In this document: piece by piece, positions 38,608 through 47,565 of the stretch
Numbering within the stretch: the stretch's first letter is position 1
Layout of the letters: each line of letters starts with the position of its first letter
Assembly: GCA_008330645.1 (NCBI GenBank)
Contig: VLTN01000077.1
Coordinates: 62,001-126,000, forward strand
DNA: 64,000 nt
Reading direction: 5' to 3'
Source of the DNA: Cafeteria roenbergensis
Taxonomy: Eukaryota > Sar > Bigyra > Bicosoecida > Cafeteriaceae
Position numbers and translations under genes: made by a program
Notes under the pieces: generated by a model
The model's input: only the letters and a program-made list of their open reading frames with translations
Told to the model about the DNA's origin: nothing
The model's database searches: none

Positions 38608-41262
38608 ATGGACGCTGTCCACGTTGTGCTGTGGGCCCTGCCTTTCCTGGGATGGGCGTGGCTTGTGGTGGTGCTGCTCGCAATTTTCGCTCGAGACTTG
38701 GCTCGGTGCGCCGAGCAGTGGAAGCGCAGCCTCCGGGAGGCAATCGCCCGCAGCCGGGCCCCCGCCAAGGCGCCCAGCATGGGCGCTGGTCCGTCTCCGG
38801 GGGCACCGACCAGGAGCGTGGGTGGTGCCGTGACGTGGTCCAGGGTGCTCGAGCTGGGCAACGGCGAGGCGCTGCCTGCCCGAATTGCTGCAATTGTCCG
38901 CAAAGAACGGCCAGTGATCGCCTCCCTGGCGGCCCGCTGCCAAGTCCGCCCCACGGAGCGGACGCAAGGCCGTGCCAGTGCCCAGAGGGCGGCCGCTCCC
39001 CGCCGTGGCGCTGCTGTGGGGCTCTGCGAAGCGGCGGACAAGTGCGGCCCGGAGGACGACAGCGTCCGCGCCGAGGCTGCGTGGCGAAGCGTCCGCAGCC
39101 CGTCGCTCATCGTCTGCTCGTTCCTCGACGTGCCGTCCCTGGGCAACCTTGCGATGACGTGCCGAACCGCGGCATCTTGCCCCCCGCGAGTTCCGTTCCT
39201 GCACGTGCTGGACGTGGCGGCAGCGTCCGGGGCGACGGGGCGGGTGACGAGGCGGCTGTTTCAGCGCCCGCCCTTGACAAGCGCCCCGTCGTGCAGGGCC
39301 CGGAGCGAGTCTAGGCACGACGACGATGTCGAGGCTGCGGTTTGGTCCTTGGAGGCGGCCGCACGCGTCGTGAGGTCGGCGCAGGCGGCCGAGAAAAAGC
39401 GGGCCGGCAAGCCCCGCGGCCAGGCAGCGTCCACCGAAGGAGCGGGAGTCCGGGCTGCTTCCAATGCACAGACCGCCCTTGGCGAGAATCCATCGCCGCT
39501 GGCGCTGCGCAGCGCGGCGGTGGCCTGGGCTTGCGCGGCGGGTGAGCCGGCGCTTGCCGGAGCCCTTCTGCAGCTCCAGACAAGCAACCCGGTCGGCGTT
39601 CGGCCGCGCGTGCCTCTGTCCCCCATGCATTGCACGGTGGCCGCCGCGTCCATGCGGACGCGCCAGCGGTGGCATAGCCGCGCGGCCACGGCCCGGGCGT
39701 TGCCTCCTGCGCCCACCTGCCACGCCGGACAGCTACCTCTCGCAGTGCTGCACGCCGCAGTGGAGCGCTCAGCGTGCGTCCCGCCGTCCGCGTGGGCTGA
39801 TTGCATCATGTGCGCCATGGGGGCTGCGGGGCCCGACCCCCTGGCCGCGGCCCAGGCTGCCTCGCGTGCGCTGGCGCTGCTTGCCAAGCACTGGTCCGCC
39901 GGGCGTTGCACCGGACTGGCGTGGCACGCCGCCGGGTGGGACTCGGTCGCGGCAGCTGTCCTTGCCGCGCGGGTTTGCATGTCCGCGGGGCTTGCCCAAG
40001 TTTCCCACGCAGCCGCGCTTGCCTCCCGGCCAGTTCCCGGAAAGCTTGAGGCGCTGCCCCAAAGCAAGGCTCCGCCATGCTCTCCGCCGAAACCCGCAGC
40101 GACAGCGTTGGCGGCTCCTGCTGCAGCTGTTCAGCTGCCAGCCGGCTCGCAGCTGATGGCTGGCAGCGATGCAGTGATCGCTGCCCTGGGCGATGCAGCA
40201 GCAGCAGCAGCAGCAGCAGCAGCGGCAGCTGAACCTGCAGGAGCCCGGGTAGCCGTGGCTGGCAAGCACGGGCCTCCCGTCGCGGCCGACGGCTGTGCCC
40301 CCGACCGCTGGATGCGCCCGCTGGCCACTGCGATGGGCGTGGTCGATCTCCGCGCTCGAGGCCGCGAGCCGGCAGCCCTCTGCGCTGGATCGGCTGGAGC
40401 GCAGCCCAAGCACCGGAGACAGCGTCAGGCGCGAGCAGCGCCCCTGCCTCACTCTGCTTGCGTCGCCGCGGGCGGCGGTGCGCGCACGACAGCCGCGCAG
40501 TCCGCAAGCAGCACCGGCAGCTGGCGTGACACCCTCGTGTCGCGCCCAGCCGCCCGGATGCCCACTGCTTTGGCAGCTCGGGCACGGCCAGGCAAGCCCC
40601 CACCACACCTTCAAGGGCCAAGCCTCGGCGTTTCCAACGGAGGACAGCCCGTCCAGGGCGGCCCCGGTGCCGTCCGGCCGCCGAGCGCCTCCCCGTCCGC
40701 CAACGTCTCCCGGTCGTCAACAGCCTCTGCTGGACCGCTGCCGCGACAGGGCTCAGCCGGAACCTGCCGCCACGTCCACGCCTCGCAGCCCAGGGGGGGC
40801 ATCCCGGGGCGGGACAAGGCGCCCGTTGCCGCGCTGCCGCGCCCACCTCGCGCGTCAACTCTCTCCTGGCGCCACGCCGCTGCCGCAGCGCCCTCCAGGC
40901 CCGCAACTGCCGCCCGGCCGCTCCCGAGCCGGGACACCTCCGAGGCCGGGCCGGCGACTCGGGGCGACCCTCCGTCGGGCGCTGACCCGGAGCCCCTTCC
41001 GGCCGACAACAGCGCGGCGCGCGACCGCAGCGCCTCCTTCGACACCGCGCCCCTCAGTTTGGCTATTGGAGACCAGCTCCGCCACGACGACGAGGAGCCG
41101 CACCTCCCCCGCCTGTCGCCCCCTTCCCCTGCTCTCGTGGGGCTCGGCCTGTGCTCCGGGGCGGGCTCGCCCCTGGCCCTCGGCAGCCACCTCGACTCGG
41201 GCTCGAGCGGCGTGCAGGTGGACCACGCGCTGCTCGAGCAGTGGGCAGCATCGACCGCGTAG
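38608..41262 (+). CDS. Large membrane-anchored ORF with F-box-like motif
   Basis: No firm family. Reading from the ATG at 38608 gives 884 residues in one frame; the frame is open upstream to 38455. Residues 4-29 form a strong hydrophobic segment (VHVVLWALPFLGWAWLVVVL), a signal anchor or membrane segment, followed by basic residues. Around residue 187-210 the stretch SPSLIVCSFLDVPSLGNLAM, with TCR after it, resembles an F-box core (hydrophobic-x-x-x-F-L-x-x-x-x-L-x-x-L-x-x-T-C-R), which would couple it to SCF ligases, but the match is short. The middle is Ala-rich and could be helical repeats (ALRSAAVAWACAAGEPALA). A gca/agc run at 40195-40220 makes poly-Ala. The last third is Pro/Ser/Arg-rich. 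Minus-strand frames overlap but none looks like a protein. Confidence 0.5.
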   Translation: MDAVHVVLWALPFLGWAWLVVVLLAIFARDLARCAEQWKRSLREAIARSRAPAKAPSMGAGPSPGAPTRSVGGAVTWSRVLELGNGEALPARIAAIVRKERPVIASLAARCQVRPTERTQGRASAQRAAAPRRGAAVGLCEAADKCGPEDDSVRAEAAWRSVRSPSLIVCSFLDVPSLGNLAMTCRTAASCPPRVPFLHVLDVAAASGATGRVTRRLFQRPPLTSAPSCRARSESRHDDDVEAAVWSLEAAARVVRSAQAAEKKRAGKPRGQAASTEGAGVRAASNAQTALGENPSPLALRSAAVAWACAAGEPALAGALLQLQTSNPVGVRPRVPLSPMHCTVAAASMRTRQRWHSRAATARALPPAPTCHAGQLPLAVLHAAVERSACVPPSAWADCIMCAMGAAGPDPLAAAQAASRALALLAKHWSAGRCTGLAWHAAGWDSVAAAVLAARVCMSAGLAQVSHAAALASRPVPGKLEALPQSKAPPCSPPKPAATALAAPAAAVQLPAGSQLMAGSDAVIAALGDAAAAAAAAAAAAEPAGARVAVAGKHGPPVAADGCAPDRWMRPLATAMGVVDLRARGREPAALCAGSAGAQPKHRRQRQARAAPLPHSACVAAGGGARTTAAQSASSTGSWRDTLVSRPAARMPTALAARARPGKPPPHLQGPSLGVSNGGQPVQGGPGAVRPPSASPSANVSRSSTASAGPLPRQGSAGTCRHVHASQPRGGIPGRDKAPVAALPRPPRASTLSWRHAAAAAPSRPATAARPLPSRDTSEAGPATRGDPPSGADPEPLPADNSAARDRSASFDTAPLSLAIGDQLRHDDEEPHLPRLSPPSPALVGLGLCSGAGSPLALGSHLDSGSSGVQVDHALLEQWAASTA

Positions 41263-41683
41263 CCGGCCCTTGGCTGGCGCTGCAGGTCGGGGCGCCTGCG
41301 CACACCAGCGGCGCTGTCTGGCTCCCGCGCTGCGGACCGCGCCGGCTGCGGAGCTCGCCGCTGATCGGGCCCGCGCTGTGGACCAACGGCGGCCTCCGCT
41401 GCGTTTGCCGATGCCGAGCCAGACTCTGCCGGCGACCGTGGATGAGCTCGAGGGCGTTGCAGCTCGCCCCGATCCTTCGCTCTGTCTTTCTGTCCCCGCG
41501 CTCTGCCCTCGGGGCGGCGCTGCATTGTTGTTGCACGCGCGCGCCCAAGCGAGAGCGTGTCTGGCCCAAGCGACTGCCAAACTTGGGAAGTCATGAATCA
41601 GCTCCGAATCACGCTGACAGACACACACAGGCACACGCACACCCAGTCGCACTCGCGCTCACATTCGATGCGCATCAAGCGAG
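41263..41683. other. Convergent gap with CA-rich tract
   Basis: The 421 bp between the stop of the large plus ORF and the PET117 stop hold two 3' ends and a CA-rich microsatellite near 41619-41650 (acacacacaggcacacgcacaccc). No supported gene. Confidence 0.4.
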
Positions 41684-42133
41684 TCATGCGCGGCCAGCGG
41701 CCTCCGCAGCCGTGGGCTCGCGGAACCGCGTCTGACTCAGGTTGCACACCTCGCAGTCAGCTTTCTCCGCCATCTCCGCTTGCTCCTTCGCAATCTCGCG
41801 AATGACTCCCTGGTGCATGCGCTGCGAGGGCGCGCGGCAGCTTGGACGGGCTCAAGGCGGCGGCGCTAGACAGCAGCTGGGGCGCGCCAGACGGCACGCG
41901 CTCCACTGCCAAGGCACCGGCCCGCCTGGCCTACACCCTGCCAGCATAAACCAGCGCCGGGACTGCTCTCTGCGCTTGGTGGGTTTGCAGGGCGAGCGGC
42001 TTCTCGGCGCCCTGGGAAGCTAGCGTCTCGCGACACTCACGGCCCTCTCGGTTGCTTTGCTGTCGTACACGTAGAGCGTAGCGCCAACAGCAAACACGCA
42101 CGAGGCCATCAGGACGATCTTGGCGCGGCTCAT
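41684..42133 (-). CDS. PET117: PET117 cytochrome c oxidase assembly factor
   Basis: A small inner-membrane factor needed for complex IV assembly, coupling heme A synthesis to assembly. Two exons, 42133-42041 and 41821-41684, encode 76 residues, the usual size. Exon 1 holds a single membrane segment (AKIVLMASCVFAVGATLYVY) and ends SKATERA; exon 2 begins RMHQGVIREIAKEQ, the family's diagnostic LHQGVIRDIE block. The intron (GTGAGT to CGCAG, phase 0) separates the two halves. The C-terminus, CEVCNL then RFREPTAAEAAGRA, adds a CxxC pair not typical of the family; whether it binds metal is unknown. The start is divergent from the TPR gene. Confidence 0.88.
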
Positions 42134-42279
42134 TCCGGCGCGCTGTGGACCTGAGGCTTCCGAGGAGTGCGCGGACGCTCGCAGCGAACCTAGCTGCAGA
42201 GCCAGCTGCGCGCCCGAGGCGGCGCTGCACCACACGTTCGCCAAGGGCCAGCGAGGAGGTCAGGGAACAGCTGCGCCCC
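42134..42279. promoter_or_regulatory. 146-bp head-to-head promoter, PET117 / TPR gene
   Basis: If the TPR gene starts at 42280, only 146 bp separate the two start codons. GC-rich, no TATA-like box. Confidence 0.4.
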
Positions 42280-44792
42280 ATGAGCAAGGCGCCGAGTCGA
42301 GGTGTACCGGCAAGTGGGCCGGACAAGGTCGCTTTGGACGCGCTGCTGGAAGACGTTGTGGCCAAGCTCCCGAGCGACCGCACCGAGTCTGTGAGCGCCT
42401 GCCCGGACCTTTGTAGCTGAGCACGGCGGAGTCGATGGTTCTGTCGTGCCATGGATGCGCTGGACCGTGGGCGGGTGGGGTGTTCGCCGAATCAGCGCTG
42501 TGGCTTGAGGAGCACAACGTTCGCCCCATCGCTTCCGTTCGCGTTGTTCGCACGCTTGTTGTCGCCCTCAACCATGCGCAGGGCCTGCCGTTCGGCGAGC
42601 TTGTATCTCGCAGCCTCCGCCGGCTGTACGATGACCCCCCGGTGACGGCATGTTCCATCTCCGCGGGTCGGCCCGTGGGCGGGCACGAGCTCCGTCGCGT
42701 TCTGTTTGCCCCGCAAGTGGAGGCCGGCGATGCCGCCGTGTACGCGTCCCTCCTCGCGCCCCTCCCTGCCAGCATGCCGGCCAGCAACCCTCGGAGGCGC
42801 CTGCAGAGCGAAGCGGTGGTGCTGCTTCAGCTCCGGCACGCGGAGCGATGGCCGCTGCTCTCCGCCTTGATCCAGCACGGCGCCCTCTCGTGCCTGGCGG
42901 CGGCGCTCAGCGACCGCAGCGAAGACCAGGCGGCAGCGTTCCGCCGTGCCCAGGCTCTCGACCTGCTCACCCGGGCCACCTCCCACCCCGCGTTCCCGTG
43001 GTTCGAGCCCGTCGCCGCAGCCGCCTCAAGGCTTGGGGAGGCAGCCACCCCGGCCGGCCGCCGGGCCGCGGTGGAGGAGGCGACGCGGTTGCACTCGGCG
43101 ATGCTGGCCCTGGCCCCGCCTCGCCCGTTCCTCGCCGACCTCATCCGCCTGGGGTCCGACCCCGCTCCAGGGGTGTCCAGCTCCGCGCTCCGCCTCCTCG
43201 CCTTCTGGCTCAGCTGGGCCCGCCGCATGCACACGGCCGACGGCGTCCTCCGCCTCTCCGCCCCCATGCTGGCCGCCCTCCGCTCCTGGGGAAACATCCC
43301 CGACGCCGAGGGGCCGCCCCCGCTGCCGGAGCCGGGCAAAGAGGCCGCCGTCGCGCCTGCCGACCCCAAGGTCATCGAGGAGGACGACGTCGCGCTAGCC
43401 GCGACGCTCTGGCGTGACTTTTCGCGGTGGGGACCGGCAGAGCTCGCAGCGGCGCCGGGTGCAGCAAGCACAGCAGCTGGCGCTGCAGCGCGGGCCATCG
43501 ACGGCGAGGCGGCTCCGGACGGCTCAGGGCCGGGGCCCGACAAGCGAGGGCGCGGCGGGGGCGGAGTCCCCGGCGCCGTGCACCTGGGCGGGCTCTCTGT
43601 CGCTCAGGAAGGCGACGACGGCGGCGACGAGGAAGCGGAAGGCGGCGACGCCGCCGGGGCTGGCACCTCTGCTCCGGCCGCCGCAGATTCCGGTGCAGGC
43701 GATGTGGCAGGGTGGCTGGCAGAGGCAGCGGACCTCAAGGCGAGGGGCAACGCGGCATTTGCTGCCGGGAAGGACCTGGCGGCGGCGGCCTGGTATCGAG
43801 CGGCGGCTGCCGCTGTGCAGGACGGGACCACGGCGGCAGGGTCGGCTCCTGCTGGGAGTGAAGGGCTCTTCGTGGACTCGCTTGCCAACTGCGCTGCGGC
43901 GCTGCTGCGGGCAGGCGAGGGCGGCGGCACTGCGGGGCCGGATGCGCACGGGCAGCTGGCGCTCGAGGAGGAGGAGGCGCTGTCCGAGGGCGAGCGGGCG
44001 CGAGCGACGACCGCCGCCGACGCCCTGCCCCCGCCGTCGGAGTGGCGGGAGCTTTTGCGCACTGCTGAAGACGTGTGCTCTGCACTGCTGGCGGGGTGCC
44101 CAGGGCACGCCAAGGGGCTGTGGAGGCGAGCCAGGGCACGGCGGGCGCTGGGCGGCGAGGAGGCGCTGCGGGGCGCTGCCGCGGACGTGGCAGCGGCTGT
44201 GAGTGTAATGGCCGGCGGGTCGGGTGTCGGGTCGGAGGCCACGGTCGTCTGCGCGCAAGCGCGGCGGTGCAACAGGCGGGTGGGGTCCAGCGGGCGGCAG
44301 CGCCAGGTCCTGCAGGCCCGGGCCCTCCAGCGCCTCATTGAGCAGGAGCTTTCAGACCTCAGCGCGGCAAGGGACGCAGCGTCGCTCGGACCTCTGGAGG
44401 CGGCCATATTCCGGGAAATGGCCCCAGACGCTGCTTGCCTCATCAGCTCGGAGGCCGCGCATTCAGACGAGCCCGCTGCCGGGACTGCGGTGACAGGAGA
44501 CGCCGCCCGAGACGCGCCTGGCTGCGAGCAGGCGGCAAAGCCAAGGGGTGCCGCGCTGCGCGAGGCGTCGCCCCTTCGCGCGATCCAGGGCCCGGTGGGC
44601 GACATCGCTGCGATCGTGGCTGCTGCGAGCGGCGAATCCGCGGCAGCTAGCGAGGCCTTCACCGGCCACAGGGCGGGCGCCGACCCCCAGGGCCGCAGCA
44701 AGAGAGCGGGGGCGAAGAAGCCCAAGAAGAAGCGGGGCGGGGCCGGCATCGCGGCGCTGGTCGCCCCCACCGGCCTGGCCGACCTGGAGTAG
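42280..44792 (+). CDS. TPR-domain protein
   Basis: A large protein with a C-terminal half resembling tetratricopeptide repeats: AADLKARGNAAFAAGKDLAA then AAWYRAAAAA (first helix pair, A/B pattern with W/Y and conserved G-N-A-F), VDSLANCAAALLRAGE, and HAKGLWRRARARRALGG, which follows the TPR of co-chaperones such as TTC/STI1. The N-terminal half has helical, possibly ARM/HEAT-like segments (LLQLRHAERWPLLSALIQHG, ALDLLTRATSHPAFPWF). The tail is Lys-rich (AKKPKKKRGG). From the ATG at 42435 it is 785 residues. A first exon at 42280-42390 (MSKAPSRG...SDRTES, ending in GTGAGC) is likely in phase 0, but the acceptor is unclear: TTTGTAG at 42416 would leave an intron of only 26 nt. The exact role is unknown. 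Confidence 0.65.
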
Positions 44793-45208
44793 GGTGCCGC
44801 TGCTCGGCGCCACGGACCAAGGCGCAGGAGCTGCCCGGGGGGGGGGCGCGCCGGGCGGGGCTGGGGTGTCGCCTCGACCATTCCCCCGTCGCAAGCACCA
44901 GTGCCGCGGCGGGTTTGTGAGGTTGGGAGGCATGGCGTCAAAGCCGGGGCCTGCTGTCATTCGCGCCCGGGGCATACAACAAAGGCTCATTTCACACATA
45001 TTGCCATTCCAAATCAGTCGCAGGCTACCAGGGCATGCGATCCCCGCTCGCGCCACCACTCGAGCCGCTGGGGAAGTCGCAGCGGGCCTCTGGTCCTGAT
45101 TCACACGTCAAGCCGCCGCATCGCGCGCTGCCCTGCTGGACGAGGCACGCTCCAAGCCAATGGCTGCGCGGATGCTCACACGCAGACGGCCGACGGGGGC
45201 ACGCCGCC
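44793..45208. other. Convergent gap, TPR gene / persulfide dioxygenase
   Basis: A tail-to-tail gap of 416 bp, less GC-rich in its middle (near 44980-45010). Two 3' ends; no gene, repeat or recognisable terminator. Confidence 0.4.
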
Positions 45209-46731
45209 TCAGAAGCCGGCCTCGCGATAGGCCACCATGCCCCCCGTGAGGTTCTTGACGTTGCCGAAGCCGAGGCCAGTCAGAATCGCGGCGGCGGAGG
45301 TGGAGCGAATGCCGGCTCGGCAGACGACCACGACGGGAGTGCAGCGGAACGGGTCGAGCTCCGCGATGCGGGAAACGATGGACTGCACGGGGATGTTGAC
45401 TGCGCCGGGAAGGGCGCCCAGAGGGCCCTCTAGCTCCGCCGGCTCGCGGACGTCGAGCACGGCCAGGCGGTCCGTCCACCCCTCGCCCTTGGTCGCGTCG
45501 AAGAGCTGCTGCGGGGTCACCTGCCGCACCGCTGCAAGGTGCGAGTAGAGGGGAAGGTCCCCCTTGTCGTCGTCAAAGGCCGCCGCGTTCACCTGGATTG
45601 CCTCCATGATCTTCTCGGGCAGGGGCAGTCCGAGGTTGTCCATGATGTGCACGTACTCGGCCTCAGTCTTGCCGGCCAGGCGCGGGTTGCTGGCCTTCTC
45701 TTCCCCGATGGTTGACTTGGTGTTTCCGCGGTAGTCGTGGCCGGGGAGGACGATGGTCTCGTCGGGGAGGGCGAAGAGCTTCTCGGTGATGCTGCGGTAC
45801 GAGTCCGACGCGTTGCCGCCAGCAAAGTCGGTGCGACCGGTGCCGCCGATCAGGAGGACGTCGCCTGTCATGACGTGCTCCCCATCATAGAGGGCAAGGT
45901 GGTCGCGCGTGTGGCCGGGGGTGTGCATCAGCGTGATGTCCACGCCGCCGATGCGGAACACGTCCCCGTCATGCACGTAGTGGTCGATGTACGGGTTGGG
46001 TGTGTACTGGGACATGACCGACTTGGACCCGGTAAGCGCCTTGAGCTCGCGCCTGCGCAGGGAGGGAGCCAGGGAATCACGGCAACAGCCTGACAAGAAG
46101 CAGAGCACCTGGCCGGCAGGCCGCCTCCACTTGCCCCCCTGAGCAGCCGGGGCGCGAGGCGCGCTTGGACACGGCAGGTGTACACTTGTTTCACCACTGC
46201 GTGCTCGCGGAGTCGGGGCAGCCACGCGTCGGAGGCGCGCGTCGGGGGCGCGCGCGCGGCAGGCGGGCGGCTCTCACAGGCAGGTGATGTGGTCGGCGTG
46301 CGTGTGCGTGTCGATGGCCGCGTCGAGGGTGCACCCATAGTACGACAGGACTCCGAGGTAGCGGTTGATGTGCTCCTTGACCGGGTCCACGATGACCGCC
46401 CGTTTGCTGCGGTTGCAGGGGGCGCACGAAGCCGCGGTCAGCTGAGGCGTCGCGGAGCCATCAAGGCTGATCTGCAACTCCCGGCCTGCGTGGGAGGGCA
46501 GGCGGCCGCGGGCCCGCGCGCTCACGTGTACTTGTCGGCCACAAGGTATGTCTTGGTGCAGGACCGCTCGTCGTTGCCGTTCATCTCAACGACGATTTTG
46601 TTGCCGTCGTCCGGATCGTCCCTCTGATACACCTGGGAGGCAGTTGAAGCCAGGCGTGCTGAGGGGCCGCTCGCGCTGGCGATCCGCGGCAGCACACGAC
46701 CCACGACGGAGCGGGCGCGCGAAGACAGCAT
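45209..46731 (-). CDS. Mitochondrial persulfide dioxygenase-rhodanese fusion
   Basis: A metallo-beta-lactamase-fold persulfide dioxygenase (ETHE1/PDO type) fused to a C-terminal rhodanese domain. It oxidises glutathione persulfide to sulfite and moves sulfane sulfur to an acceptor. Three exons, 46731-46526, 46406-46278 and 46052-45209, give 392 residues. The N-terminus (MLSSRARSVVGRVLPRIASA) reads as a mitochondrial presequence. Iron ligands: His103 and His105 in THTHADH (with Asp107, His108 in the same motif), His158 in TPGH, Asp176 in TGD, and LPGHDY with His217. The rhodanese domain has DVREPAE and the active-site loop CRAGIRS with Cys356. In animals these are separate proteins (ETHE1, TST); the fusion is known in bacteria. 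Both introns are GTGAG...CAG and phase 2. Divergent from the sulfide:quinone oxidoreductase gene. Confidence 0.94.
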
Positions 46732-47565
46732 TGGCAGGGATCTGGCTGAGGGAGAGTCTGGAACACGGTTCGGAGTGCATGCGACGCCGGTTGCGGATGC
46801 AGGCCGCCACGGCTCTGCTGGGCGCGCGACAGCATTCGGTTCCATTGGGCGCAGCTGACGACGCTGTTTCCTCGCCGTTGCAACCGCAACTGACTGGGTT
46901 TCTGCTGGACGGCCGCGCGCCCAGAGCGCAAGAGGCGTCCGGACTGGACGCCAGCTGCTGGTGCCATCCCCCTGTGTCCTTGCGCACGCACTGCAGCCGC
47001 CCAGAGAGAGAGAGAGTAGCTGCGGTCCGCAAGCGAAGGGCATCGTTGCTGTTCTTGCAGGCAGGTGCGTTTGGCCCTGCTGACAGCACTGTCCCAAGCG
47101 CGAGACCCATGCCCAGCCGCGGCACCGTTCAAGTGATTTCCACCCCCCCCCGGCCCCCTCCCGGGCCCAAAACCAGCCAACCCCCGCCCCTGGACCTGAA
47201 AGCTTGCGGCTGCTGGTGGCATCTGCTGGCGGCGCGCCGGAACAGTGTCGGGCGGGAGCCGATGACGTGGGCGGGCCATCGCGTCGTCAGCGCCGCCTGC
47301 TGACGCACCCCCCCAAACGCCCTTTCCCGCAATCGGCCGCTGCGCGAGTGCAGGGGTCTGGCGCCGCGCGCGCTCCCTGCCGGCACCATGCCCTGCCCCA
47401 CACGGGCCCACTTGCAATTCGCCGCAACCTCAACTCGCTCGACGCAGCCAGGTTGCACCAGCTGAGCTCGCTGCGGAGGGCGATCTGCTTTCGGCTCTGC
47501 GAGCGCGAGTTGCAGGTCTGCGACCCCCCGCGCTGGGGCACACCGCATCAGCAGCACGAGAAGGA
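46732..47565. promoter_or_regulatory. Divergent spacer of the sulfide-oxidation gene pair
   Basis: An 834-bp spacer between the two sulfide-oxidation genes, the place for joint regulation. It contains an (ag) run near 47003-47016 and a C run near 47141-47150. Frames on both strands are open for 250-280 codons but look like nothing known. No sulfide-sensor operator is recognised. Confidence 0.4.
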
